A stretch of 64,000 nt of DNA from Phaeotremella fagi (Eukaryota > Basidiomycota > Tremellomycetes > Tremellales > Phaeotremellaceae), in assembly GCA_001599715.1 (NCBI GenBank), contig BCHU01000010.1:1-64000 (forward strand). The letters run 5' to 3'. This document shows positions 22,237-32,291 of the stretch, in pieces. The notes under the pieces were generated by a model, which was given only the letters and a program-made list of their open reading frames with translations, made no database searches and was not told the DNA's origin. Position numbers and translations under genes: made by a program. Within the stretch, counting starts at the first letter, position 1, and each line of letters opens with the position of its first letter.

Positions 22237-23043
22237 CTATATTTCAACAGGACGATTACCTCTAAATGAACCTCCACCCCCATTACTCCCTAATATAATA
22301 TTTCCAGTGCCTCGAAGTTCCCCTGTAAAATTTGAACTCCCACAATGAATATCGCTCCAAAGAAGAACTTTCCCGCTCCCTGAAAAGATTTCGCAGTAGA
22401 CTGGCTCATGAACGGTGACATCCCCCTCAAATCGACATTCATCTCTGACCCTCAACTCACCTTTAAAATCTGTCTTGCGGGCGCGAAGACTACCATCTAC
22501 TTGAACTGATTTGTCGAAACTTGTGTCGAAAGTTCGTTGATTGAGAGTATCGAGGTCATACCCTTGGAAGTATCTTCCATCTCCTTGCACCCATACTTTC
22601 TCGTCGTAGGTGGTTCTTGTGGTCGAGACTAATCGTTTAGTGATCAGCGGTCGTTGGAATGTGAGGTTTTCTCTGATTACCGTAAGCGTGCCTCTGCAGA
22701 GTATATTCTCCGAGATGGACCATGGACTGACAACATTGACGTCTGATTCGAAAGCCTTTAGATCGTGGTCTTTCGAAAGGAATTGGATTTCAGTCTGGGA
22801 TAAACGAAGACTGTTGCTGAGGTTACCCCATCGTGAGGGGATTGAGAAGTTAGGGGGTGGGGGTCGAGAGTGTCGGCGATTGTTTTCTGCGCAGTGCGGA
22901 CAATGAGAGCAGAATTGGGTTCTGGTTGCTGGATTTTGCCACCCTTCGGTGAAGATACCATCTTCACAAGCGGGACTTGAGAAGCTGAAGGAGAAACTGG
23001 AGGCGGATTCACCGGTATCTTGTGGTTGTTGATCGTTATTCAT
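22237..23043 (-). CDS. Beta-helix (bactofilin-like) repeat protein, third of three
   Basis: An intronless frame of 268 aa. Its leader resembles that of the 607-aa protein: Gln/Asn start, Ser-rich stretch, then DGIFTEGWQNPATRTQF compared with DDIFTEQSQNSETETQF. A CSHCPHC motif (residues about 45-51) could bind a metal and is absent from the larger paralogue. The C-terminal part is a run of short strands (VQVDGSLRARKTDFKGEL, ECRFEGDVTVHEPV, NFTGELRGTGNIILG) like a small beta-helix. Its upstream sequence is also similar to that of the 607-aa gene, so the two arose by duplication with their promoter. Confidence 0.75.
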   Translation of the reverse strand: MNNDQQPQDTGESASSFSFSFSSPACEDGIFTEGWQNPATRTQFCSHCPHCAENNRRHSRPPPPNFSIPSRWGNLSNSLRLSQTEIQFLSKDHDLKAFESDVNVVSPWSISENILCRGTLTVIRENLTFQRPLITKRLVSTTRTTYDEKVWVQGDGRYFQGYDLDTLNQRTFDTSFDKSVQVDGSLRARKTDFKGELRVRDECRFEGDVTVHEPVYCEIFSGSGKVLLWSDIHCGSSNFTGELRGTGNIILGSNGGGGSFRGNRPVEI

Positions 23044-23200
23044 TGTGAGTCTTGGAAATTACTTTTCTGAAAAAGTGGGGGAAAGAAAAGAAAAGAAAAG
23101 AAAAGAAAAGGAGTGAAAAGTAAAGACATTTATCTCGTCAGGAAGCCACCGCTCCACTCGCCTTCTGTACAATCTCAGTCTTTCAATCAAAGGATATACG
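23044..23200 (-). promoter_or_regulatory. Duplicated promoter, copy B (268-aa gene), with AAAAG microsatellite
   Basis: This copy contains the same ordered blocks as the upstream region of the 607-aa gene, with the 20-bp identical core at 23147-23166. It differs by an expansion of GAAAA units at about 23085-23111. Confidence 0.7.
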
Positions 23201-24002
23201 TTGCCATGATGTCAAAGAGCAAAATACATTACTGACTGATCGGAAAAAGGATCGAAGTCTTCTTTGAAAGGTAGAAAGCCGAAAGAGATGTCATAGCTGT
23301 ATACAGTTGTATCCCAGGACTTCTTGACGCAGGCAGCGAGTTACAACATTCTCTTTCGAAGACGTAGTGCCACTTTCGGCTTTCTAGACTCTGACGAAGA
23401 AAGAGTAAGAGTGGATGACCATTTGAGGAAGGCGATCAAGTGTCAATCAGCATCGTCACTGGAGCATCTTTCTTGAAGTTTGAACCAATTCTCTCAGTAG
23501 TAAAGGTTGTGTGGAGTTTATGGTCACTCACACGACTGCCACAAAGATCTGACGATCTGGAATGGGGTGCGAGAAAAAGCGGGTGTCCGAGAGGAGGAAT
23601 CAAACAATACAAATTAATCTCATCTTCTTATCCATTTCCTTCTTCTTAAATACTTTGAAACCCACAATCCACACCCTAATACTCAACAAATAGGTCAGTA
23701 TACCCAACCAGATAAGAACACAATGGCTTGAGCAAAACATCTCTTCAAACCATTCAAATCCCCGAGATCCATTCGATCTCGTTCATCGTTAAACCATGGT
23801 ATCCCTCAAGGGGATAAACATACCATTGACAGATCATATCCTCTAAGAGGCTTATGATCGAGATGCAACACGGGTGCTTTGTTGAAGTCGTTCTGACCTA
23901 AACATATGCTGAGATCAAACCGTTGAGCGGATCAGGATAATGCCTGCGTCGCTAGTTGCCTCTCTGTTTCTTAAGCTCACTTGTGTTTTGTAGCTTGAAG
24001 AT
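23201..24002. other. Intergenic region with a 14-bp inverted repeat
   Basis: No supported gene. TAGAAAGCCGAAAG at 23272-23285 and its reverse complement at 23373-23386 flank about 87 bp, with poorer similarity further out. The rest is presumably the promoter of the sugar transporter gene. A plus-strand frame beginning with ATG GCT TGA at 23723 has only TGA stops for a while, but is not supported as a gene. Confidence 0.45.
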
Positions 24003-26027
24003 ATGTCTGATTGGCATAATATGTAGGTTATGTTTGTACTGTGTGTCGAGACCTATACTGATTCCCCATAGTCCGAACGCAAGTGATCACCTCAAATGGT
24101 ATCAAAACAAAGGCACTATGAAGCTCAATTTGTGAGTGAACAAGGATGAGATAGACACTAATCGTCGTAGCTTCCTGAGCGTTATCTTTGTTGGTATGAT
24201 TCTTAATGGCTGTAAGTAGAATATCAACGTAATTGAAATCACAATTTAACCCGGTCTAGACGACGGAACTCTCATCTCTGGTCTTCAAGCGCTTGACGCT
24301 TGGCAAGAGGATCTCGATTACCCCATTGGCGCCAGACTAGGTCTCCTCAACGCCGTAGGCGCTATTGCTGGACTAGTCATTGGCCCAGTCATCTCATACA
24401 TTGATGAACATTTTGGTAGAAAATGGGGAATCAGATGTAAGTCCACGACACGACAACGCTGATGTTAGTTTACGGCTGGACTATACTTATTGGATCTGTT
24501 ATTGGTTGTATCGCTGGTATCCCAGGTGTTGACGGTTATTCTTGTAAGTCATGTAAATACGGCAGAGGCTGATGATCTTTAGTGTTCATTGTCGGTCGTA
24601 CCATCATCGGATTCGGATTGGCATCTTTCCTCATGACTTCGTTGATTGTGGTTCAAGAAATCACCCATCCAAGAAGTAGATCATCAGTTGCAGCTTCATG
24701 GGTAAGTTTGGCACACAGTCCAGTTCTGATCCCAGAACTCGTACTACATCCTTGGCTCAGTCATCTCCTCTTGGGTAATCTTCGGTACAAGTTTCAGAAC
24801 CGATTCCTGGTCTTGGAGAATTCCCTACATTCTCCAAGTCCCCCTCGCTTTGTACTTACTTATCGCCGTTCAATTCGTTCCAGAAACCCCTCGATTCCTT
24901 TTAGCCAAGGGGAGAGAGGAGGAGGCATTCCAATTCTTAGTCGACTACCATGGTAACGGTAATCCAGAAGACGAACTTGTCTTGTTCGAATTCGCAGAGA
25001 TGAAGCAAGCGATCAGACTTGAACAACAAGGAAAGGCTGAGAAGTGGAGTAACATACTTAAAAGTCCTGCTGGTAGACATCGACTAGGCTTAGCTGCGTT
25101 GATGACGTTCTTGACTAATGTGAGTGAAAACGATAATGACAGTACTAACCTGTAGCTCTCCGGTTCTTCAATCATCTACTTTTACTACTCACAAGTCTTT
25201 GATTCAGTTGGTATCACCGATGGAACCACTCAAACAGGTATCAACGCTGGATTGAGTATCTTCACTTGGTTCAGTCAAATCACCGCGGTGCTCGTTGGTC
25301 GTCGCGTAGGTAGAAAAACGATCTTGCTTTGGGTTTGGCCATTCTTGTTGCTGTCGTTGGTTGGGTTATGTGTTTCGGGGTGGGTTGATTTTCTTTGATT
25401 AATGCTAGGTTACTGATTGACTCTAACTCTAGTGGTGTTTACGCGAACGCTGAAGAGGTCAATGATAAAGCTGCAGTTGCAACTGTTGTTCTTGTTTGGA
25501 TCTTTTTGGGTGTCTTCAACTTTTCCAGTGAGTCAGGCGATATCGACTATTAGACAGAAACTGATATCTCCCAGATCCCATCCTCTATTCATGTTAGTCA
25601 TTCGCCATTGACTTCAGACCTAACTGACAAACTATAGACCCCGCCGAAGTCCAAACCTACGCCATGAGAAGTAAAGGTCTCTTGGTATGGAACACGGTCA
25701 CCCAATTCCAAACCGCCTACGTTGTGTTTGTAGACGCAATCGCACTAGACGCCATTGGCTATAAATATTACGCGGTCTACATGCCATTGATCATCATCCA
25801 ATTCGGATTAGTATGGAGATGTAAGTGGTCGTCTCGTTCAGATCTATCAATTGCTAATAAGAATTGTAGACATGGTTGAAACTAAAGGATATACACTTGA
25901 AGAAGTCGCTTTAGCTTTCGAGGGACCTAATGCAAGTTTGGCCAATGTCAATTTACTTGTTGATGAGAGAGAGGGACAGGTTACTGGAGATAATAGAGCC
26001 AAGGTAGCAGATACTGAGGCCAAGTAG
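24003..26027 (+). CDS. MFS sugar transporter (fungal lactose-permease-like)
   Basis: Twelve exons (24003-24022, 24072-24131, 24171-24211, 24260-24436, 24469-24543, 24583-24701, 24736-25119, 25156-25379, 25433-25527, 25575-25592, 25638-25820, 25870-26027) encode 517 aa. The start SDWHNIPNASDHLKWYQNKG leads into the first TM and NGYDGTLISGLQ. Further family marks are HFGRKWGIR, PETPRFLLAKGREEEA, SGSSIIYFYYSQVF, GRRVGRKT and VETKGYTLEEV. Twelve TMs are seen. It should import a hexose, disaccharide or related sugar by proton symport at the plasma membrane. The first exon is 20 nt and the tenth only 18 nt. Confidence 0.92.
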
Positions 26028-26330
26028 GGTACCACGGGGTGATATTCAAGTTGATCAGAGGAGATGAGTCTTGTCGTGTCTAGTCCGTAGCTGCTCAAGT
26101 ATATATTTTCCATCTCTCATACTTATATCCATACATACCATTGATAGATTCAACTCTATCTTGATCGATGAATACAGGTGAAACTTGTTAGTTACCCCCA
26201 CTTAAATCTATGTAAACAACAATTGACGAGACTGATTTTCAATTTCTCCCACTTAATCTTTTACTTAAACAATTATCTTCTTGCAACATTCATTACTCTA
26301 ACATCAACCATTAATACTCCATCCCTCAGT
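26028..26330. other. Intergenic region upstream of the TPX2-like gene
   Basis: About 300 bp containing the 3' end of the sugar transporter transcript and the promoter of the next gene. Nothing else recognised. Confidence 0.4.
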
Positions 26331-28019
26331 ATGTCAGGAGATCCACCGCCAACACCACTGTATCCCACGATCCAGTTCAACCTCGATCTCGATGAATCGT
26401 TTTTATTGGCCCAGAAACCTATCTTCGATCTCGACAATTCAAAAGACATCTCTTGGATCGAAGGCACATCTTTCGACAGACCTATCGGAATGTCAACGCC
26501 TAGGCCAACAGCATCTTCATCTAGAACTCAAGTCCAAGCTCAAGAACAAGTTTTGAGTCTGGGTCTAGATCTAGACGCCTATCTCCCCTCGGATTCCACT
26601 GTCTTACCCTCACCTGATGTTTCTGCGATCATGCGGGGAGGCTCAGCAAACAATTCGTTGAAAAGGTCATTTAGTTTCGACGTAGAGACTCCTGATAAAA
26701 GACGTAAGTTAGTGATGTAGAGGACAGAGTTAAGACTGACCTTGTGCTAGGGAGAGACGATTATTACGAAAGACGAATAACGGACTCAAATCGTCGCTCA
26801 CGTTCGTTCTCACCGATCCTGCCTGTCTTCTCTGGTCTCAATACATCGCTCTCGTCGAGATCATTCCAATCCTTACGTCGTTCAACTTCATGTTTATCCA
26901 TGGATATCACTGGTTTCGTGCTGGATTCGGCACAAAATGAAAAGGGTGAGGGTAGCGAGGGTGTAGAGGGAGGTGGAAAGGCAGACAATGAGAAGAGTGT
27001 TGAGGTGAGTATTATAAGGATTATCATGCTGATTGTCGTAGGTATGCGAGACGTCCCAATCCTCATCAAGACCTCTAAATGTATCAGTTACAACAACAGA
27101 CCGCTCCCCTTCGAACCTTTCCACCTCACCTCTCGTTTCTACCACCCCTCTGCTCAATCAACCACCCAGACAGCCGGAAACTAGTGTCCGTTTAGAATCT
27201 CCCCCACTGGCTACAACCCCCCTTGGAGAGATCCTAATGCCAGGTTCGCTTCCACGCCCAGCATCAACGTCGCAGTTGGGGAATGAATTCAACCCCTCAG
27301 TCGACTCAACAGTTTCAAACTCGATCGCTCACGAAGGATCCTCAATTTCAGACGATCTGATTACGCCAACTACCGATAAAGACTTGAGAGCGTCACGCCG
27401 AAAATCGACCTCGGAAAAGGTGTTAGGGTTTTTTACGGATCTGCTCAGTAGTTCTCCTTCAGAAGAAGCGCTTCCACAAGAAATCGATAGAGAGGCTTCA
27501 TCAAATCCCATTCCACACGAAGAACCACTCCGAGAACCTATCGCTCCATTCAATTTCATCTCTCTCACCCGACCAAAACCCTTTAATTTCAACACCACAA
27601 AATCCAAACCCCCGACTACCCGTCCACCCCTCCAGAAACTTAAAACCAATACAGCTTTCACCTCCGCCGCTCTCAAAAGACTCCCACCCCCAGGAAAAGG
27701 TTCTACTCCTTCATCAATCCCTACCACCATTAAACCAACTGAAAGAGGCGTAAACTTCACCTCGAAACGCGAAATATTCGAACAGCCTCGACCAACTGTC
27801 CCTCTGAAAGGCAAGACACCAGGTAAAGCCAGTCGTGAGAGGGCACTTTCGCGTGAAAGATTTGATTCGAGTGTTAGGGATAGGATTGCTGAGCGGGAGA
27901 AACTGCGTAAGGAGGTTGAAAAGGAGGAGAGAGAACGCCAAGAAAAGGAAATTAAGATGCTCAGGAAAGGGTTGATCGTTCGTGCTAATCCTTTACCAGA
28001 GGTATATCGAAGGGAGTGA
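26331..28019 (+). CDS. TPX2-like, spindle-associated protein (probable)
   Basis: Three exons (26331-26703, 26751-27004, 27042-28019) encode 534 aa, largely disordered and Ser/Pro-rich. The C-terminal 250 residues carry a KPFNFNTTKS motif, a long charged helix (RERFDSSVRDRIAEREKLRK and onward), and the closing LRKGLIVRANPLPE, which matches the conserved end of the TPX2 family (LRK-LVxRANPxP). TPX2 proteins bind microtubules and activate Aurora kinase during spindle assembly. The early segment DISWIEGTSFDRP could be a short partner-binding motif. Assignment rests on the C-terminal motifs only. Confidence 0.6.
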
Positions 28020-28243
28020 GTCGGGTTGTGGTATAATACCTAGTTGCTTGTTTTACTTGTTAGTTGTATAAACTTGGTACTTTGATGTATTCTATGTCCC
28101 TTGTATCCAATCTCAAAGCACACCTCAAAACTCAATGATATGCATATATACTCAACCATCAACCTAATGCGACGATCCCAAACTCTATATTCTAAATGTT
28201 GCTACAATACCCAATATACACGAAGATGTCTAGCATTGATTTA

Positions 28244-30260
28244 TCAACGTCTCGATGGCATCAACGCCTCTGAGGCATCAATCTCGACTGGAGTTTTCCT
28301 TCTTGCGAAAACGTGAAAATGGGCTAGACCAGGGATGGATTGTAGACGCTAAGAATGTTAGTGATAGTCTCTGCAAGATAAGCAAATAACACTTACTGGG
28401 GGATTAACAAACTGTACCAGAGTCAGATCAATACAACCCTCCAACAGTCACAAACCACTTACCCAAAGACATTCCCACCCTCTCTCGTCCCAAAGGCCTC
28501 TGACCATATTCCCAACCTCTTTTCCTCCAACGGACTCATACTCGACCCCAGCCCAAATCCGTAATTCCCCAACTGAATTCAACACGTCAACCGAATAAAA
28601 ATCCTTCTTATCAGTGGGCATGAATTCTTTCAAGAACGCTCCCTTGCCTAGCGCCGAGTTGACTGTTAATTGTTTGGTGATATTCGGTTTGACCGGGGTC
28701 GGGGTTATAGACCTGTTTTCTCGATCATGTTCGTTGCTTTGAGTTGAGGTTGTCGAGGTTGGTGAAGATGCGATCGATTCGGAATCTGGCAAGGAAGATG
28801 TAAGAGTTGGCGGTGTTTTTGGCGGTGGGACTGAACCTTTCAATTCAGTTTTGTCACCAGTGCCATAAGGAGATGGATAGACAGGTGGAACGTTGAAATG
28901 TGTAGTGGATGGTTTGGGGGTTGGTAACGCCCCAGAGAACGGAGTCACCCCTGTGAAACCTCCCAAACCGTTGGCTTCAATTTCTGACCAGGCCGCTCTA
29001 TCGAAATCGACAGTGATGGGATGGGCTATGGGGACCTGTGAGGATTCACGGTCAGCTAACCCACCTACAATCAAAATTCACTCACCCTGGACCAAACACA
29101 GTAATGATTGACACCGTATGGAACACAATACGGCCAATCGTTTGGTAGAATGGCAAACTGATCGTGATCCAATCCCTTTTCAGGATCGAATTTCAAAAAA
29201 GTTGGATCCTCCAAATCATCCAAATCATCGTCATCGCTATCTTCTTCTTCATCTGTGTCTTCAAAGGTATCAACATGATCTTCTTTATCGAGATCTAGAC
29301 CAATTCCATCGTTATCTTTGAATCGAAGATGATCGAATTTGGTCGATTCATTCGTACCTCGACGTGAACGTTCACCGTCAACAGATTGATCACCTCTACT
29401 CTTTGTTCTACTCTGTTTTCTCAGTAATTTGTTAATCTTTGGTAACAAACTGTCTAGAGAGACATAACCAGCTGAAGACGGTGTAGAAGTTCCCGAACCA
29501 GGTGTTGAGTAATTTGATAAATTCGAACCACGTCTCGAACCAGGTAAATCAAGAACTGTTTGGAGTGGGGTTTTGGGTTTAATGTTTTTGAGCGCCTTTG
29601 GTTCAGGATACGGTAAAGCAGAGGTAAAAGTTGACGTAGATTGTAAAGTCGGTGTAGCGTCTGTATGAGAGAGTACAGGGATTGGTCCGTTAGCTTGATC
29701 TTTGTTGAATTGTGGTTCAGGTGAAGAGGGTCTCTTCCAAGGCAATCTGCATTGATTGAGGTATTTTTCTAGAGGGTGTCAGATCTGAACAGTCTTTGCG
29801 TTGGACAGACAATCACCTGTTGAACCCCATTTAGCTTTCTGACCAATCATCCAGTTATCATATCTAGCCTGCATAGCACGATTACGCATAAGTTTATCGA
29901 GTTCACCGGATTCTACAGGGTCGAAATTAACCCAAACAACTAGAAATAAACGCGTAACTCACGAACGATACCCTTCAAATCACCCCAAGTAAACATCCTA
30001 GGGAAAGCGTCAAGTTCAGCTTGGGTGGGTAAACCCTCAACTTCTCTTGGTGCTTCGTAAACTATCGGAGGGGGGTAACGATAGTCGTCCCCGTATATTG
30101 AACCTGTCCATTTGGGCGGTGCAGCCGGTGCTGGTGCTGGTGGGAGTGGGGTTGCAGCTGATAGTGAAGACGTGGGAGAAGCAGGGAAGAAGTTCTTGGT
30201 CATAGTTGGCGATTCGAGATCTACTGTTAGACCTTGATTTTCTGGAAATAGACCTAACAT
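28244..30260 (-). CDS. DUF3605 protein (N-acetylglucosamine-induced protein 1-like)
   Basis: Six exons (30260-29963, 29939-29817, 29768-29086, 29035-28463, 28411-28397, 28348-28244) encode about 598 aa. The DUF3605 core is split by long disordered inserts. Its parts are MFTWGDLKGIV, then ELDKLMRNRAMQARYDNWM, WGSTGEKYL and RLPW; later LPNDWPYCVPYGVNHYCVW; and finally WECLWFVNPPRLQSIPGLAHF with HVFARRK. Related fungal proteins are induced by N-acetylglucosamine; the biochemical role is unknown. An acidic tract (DTDEEEDSDDDDLDDLED) sits between core parts. The first intron is either 23 nt (GTGAGT donor) or 32 nt (GTATCG donor); both keep frame. One exon is just 15 nt. Confidence 0.82.
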
Positions 30261-30589
30261 AGCAGTAAGAGGACTGCGCTTTGACTGGAAATTGGAAGCA
30301 GGGTTGTATAACGATTAACTGGGTACTTGTACAGCGAAAAGACAGTAATGAGAAGAAGGATATGAAAGGATCGAAGTGTTATATGGAGGAAGATGAAAGT
30401 ACACGCATGAAAAGGAGAAGAGTATAGGAAGGAAACCATGCCTAAAAAAAGAAGCTATTGTTTGTTTCGAAGGATCAATTGAACGTGTCGTGGCGTCTCA
30501 AACTCAGACATTGTGCTCTTATCTCTATTCTAATCTACATCTATTTCTATACACTGATACCACAGCTACATCTACACCCTCACTGACCC
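30261..30589. other. Intergenic region
   Basis: About 330 bp holding the promoter of the DUF3605 gene and the 3' end of the CobW gene transcript. No element recognised. Confidence 0.4.
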
Positions 30590-32048
30590 TCATTCCATGA
30601 TTCCACCCAGAGCTTCAGCGAATTTTCTCGCTCTACGACTAACCTCCCCCCGTTCACCCATGACCGTAAATCTAAATGCCACACCTTTGAAATCATCTTT
30701 ATCATTGAGTGAAGGCAAAGGTGTAAGTTCATATCTACCAAACGCGTAATTCAAGATATACGTCGTGGGTATCGATGTTGTCGACGTGAATCTGACAATT
30801 CCTTTGACTAACATGTTAGGTGGTTCTAAGCCAGATCTTACCTCTATAAATTTCAAAAGACAATTTCTTTAATTCTGTTTCCAAAAGATCCCTCTGTATT
30901 GGTGCAGCAACCACTGATCCAGAATCTTCAGAATCACACGAACAAACCTCTCCTTTACTGTGAGAATGTTTGGTGGAAGATTTAGGCGACCTCCCACCAA
31001 GCCAAACACTCTTGGTTTCAACTTCGTCAACATGATCAACCAGTTCCCCAGAAATAGCTTTCCAATCTAAATCTTGATTTGCAGTTTTGGAGAACAAATT
31101 CGTGTCTAGACCAAAGATCAATTCTGGTTTGATCGGGTTTTCAGGACTGATTTTTATGTAAGGGGTTTCGTCGTTGAGAGTTAAGAGATGATCTAGAAGG
31201 TCGTCGTATTCCCTTTCGGTGACTAGGTTGTGTTTTGATAGTAATAACAGATCGGTGTATTGTGCTTGTAGCTACGAGTGTCAGGTTGATTCAATGTAAA
31301 GACGGATAGGAGTACCTTGGCCGAGGGACTTTTGTCTTCATACCCACGAAAATTTACACAATCAATCACGGTAACCACTCCATCCAATTTGAAACCTTTT
31401 GGTTCGATTTCTCTAATTTGAAGAGCAAGAGTAGCTGGGAATGCTGATCCGCTAAAGATGTATATTAGAAAGATTCACGAGACAATGTTGAAGTAAACCT
31501 ACCTAGATTCAATGATGATACGATCAGGTTTCATTGTTTCTTTGATCTCCATCAAAGCGTTTTCGACTAGTCCAACCATGGTACAGCATCTGTCAATGTC
31601 ATTAATGAAGCACACGAATGAAAGCACGATTCACTTACAAACATCCATTCAAGATTTCTGACACACCAGTGATTTGAGATTGAGAAGCGAGGAGTGAATC
31701 AACTGACGTTGGGTAAGTGGGTTATAGAAGTACCAAAGAGTCAAGACTACCTTCTACATCTCCGTATTCGTTTTTCAATAGAACTACCTGAGCTGGTATC
31801 AGTCCTTCTCCCGAAAGAAGGAGTCAAATATAAATCACCTTATAATCTTTAGGTAGTTGTTTCAATAACCCAAGGATCGTACTGGTTTTACCCTATATTT
31901 ATCAGCATCACCCACAAAGATATAACCCACAGCACCTAATTTTGGATTCTTCACGTTAGAGATAGCCAGGTCATGGATGAAGGTACATACCTAGAAAACC
32001 TGTGAAACAAGTCACCGGAATAGGAGGTTCTGTTGGTTCTATCGTCAT
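30590..32048 (-). CDS. CobW/COG0523-family metal chaperone GTPase
   Basis: Nine exons (32048-31991, 31935-31931, 31892-31839, 31787-31751, 31702-31639, 31589-31503, 31451-31316, 31271-30842, 30807-30590) encode 362 aa. The Walker A GFLGAGKT is rebuilt from three exons; the middle one is only 5 nt long. The family's metal-binding GCLCC is intact, also split by an intron. Other marks are KNEYGDVEVD, ESSGSAFPATLAL, VIDCVNF and a His/Cys-rich linker (KHSHSKGEVCSC) before the CobW C-terminal domain. COG0523 GTPases deliver zinc or cobalt to client enzymes such as methionine aminopeptidase. The gene shares a 243-bp divergent promoter with CIA1. Confidence 0.93.
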
Positions 32049-32291
32049 CCCTGCAGTTCTTCTTATCCTTTCCTTGATGTCTAACGTCCAAGTATGCTTC
32101 TTACGTTAGGTATACCTCTGAGAACACGATTTTACAGTAGAAAGAGATGAATGAGATGAAGTTTACAACTGGTTATTGAAAAAATCATTACCAAAAGTGG
32201 AGGCAAAAATCTAAAATATACAGTTACAATATCCTTAAACCAGCTTACGTTCCTTTCTCCTTCCAGCAACAACTCAAAACCCAATCCAATC
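32049..32291. promoter_or_regulatory. Divergent promoter of the CobW and CIA1 genes
   Basis: The 243-bp interval between the two ATGs is the only space available for both promoters. A CTAAAATATACAG stretch near 32211 is AT-rich. A shared promoter for two metal-cofactor genes suggests joint regulation (inference). Confidence 0.5.

Noticed and set aside
23723..23970. Plus-strand frame beginning ATG GCT TGA that shows TGA codons but no TAA/TAG for about 80 codons
   Set aside because: Absence of two stop codons over this length is not rare enough, no family is recognised, and there is no reason to assume recoding.
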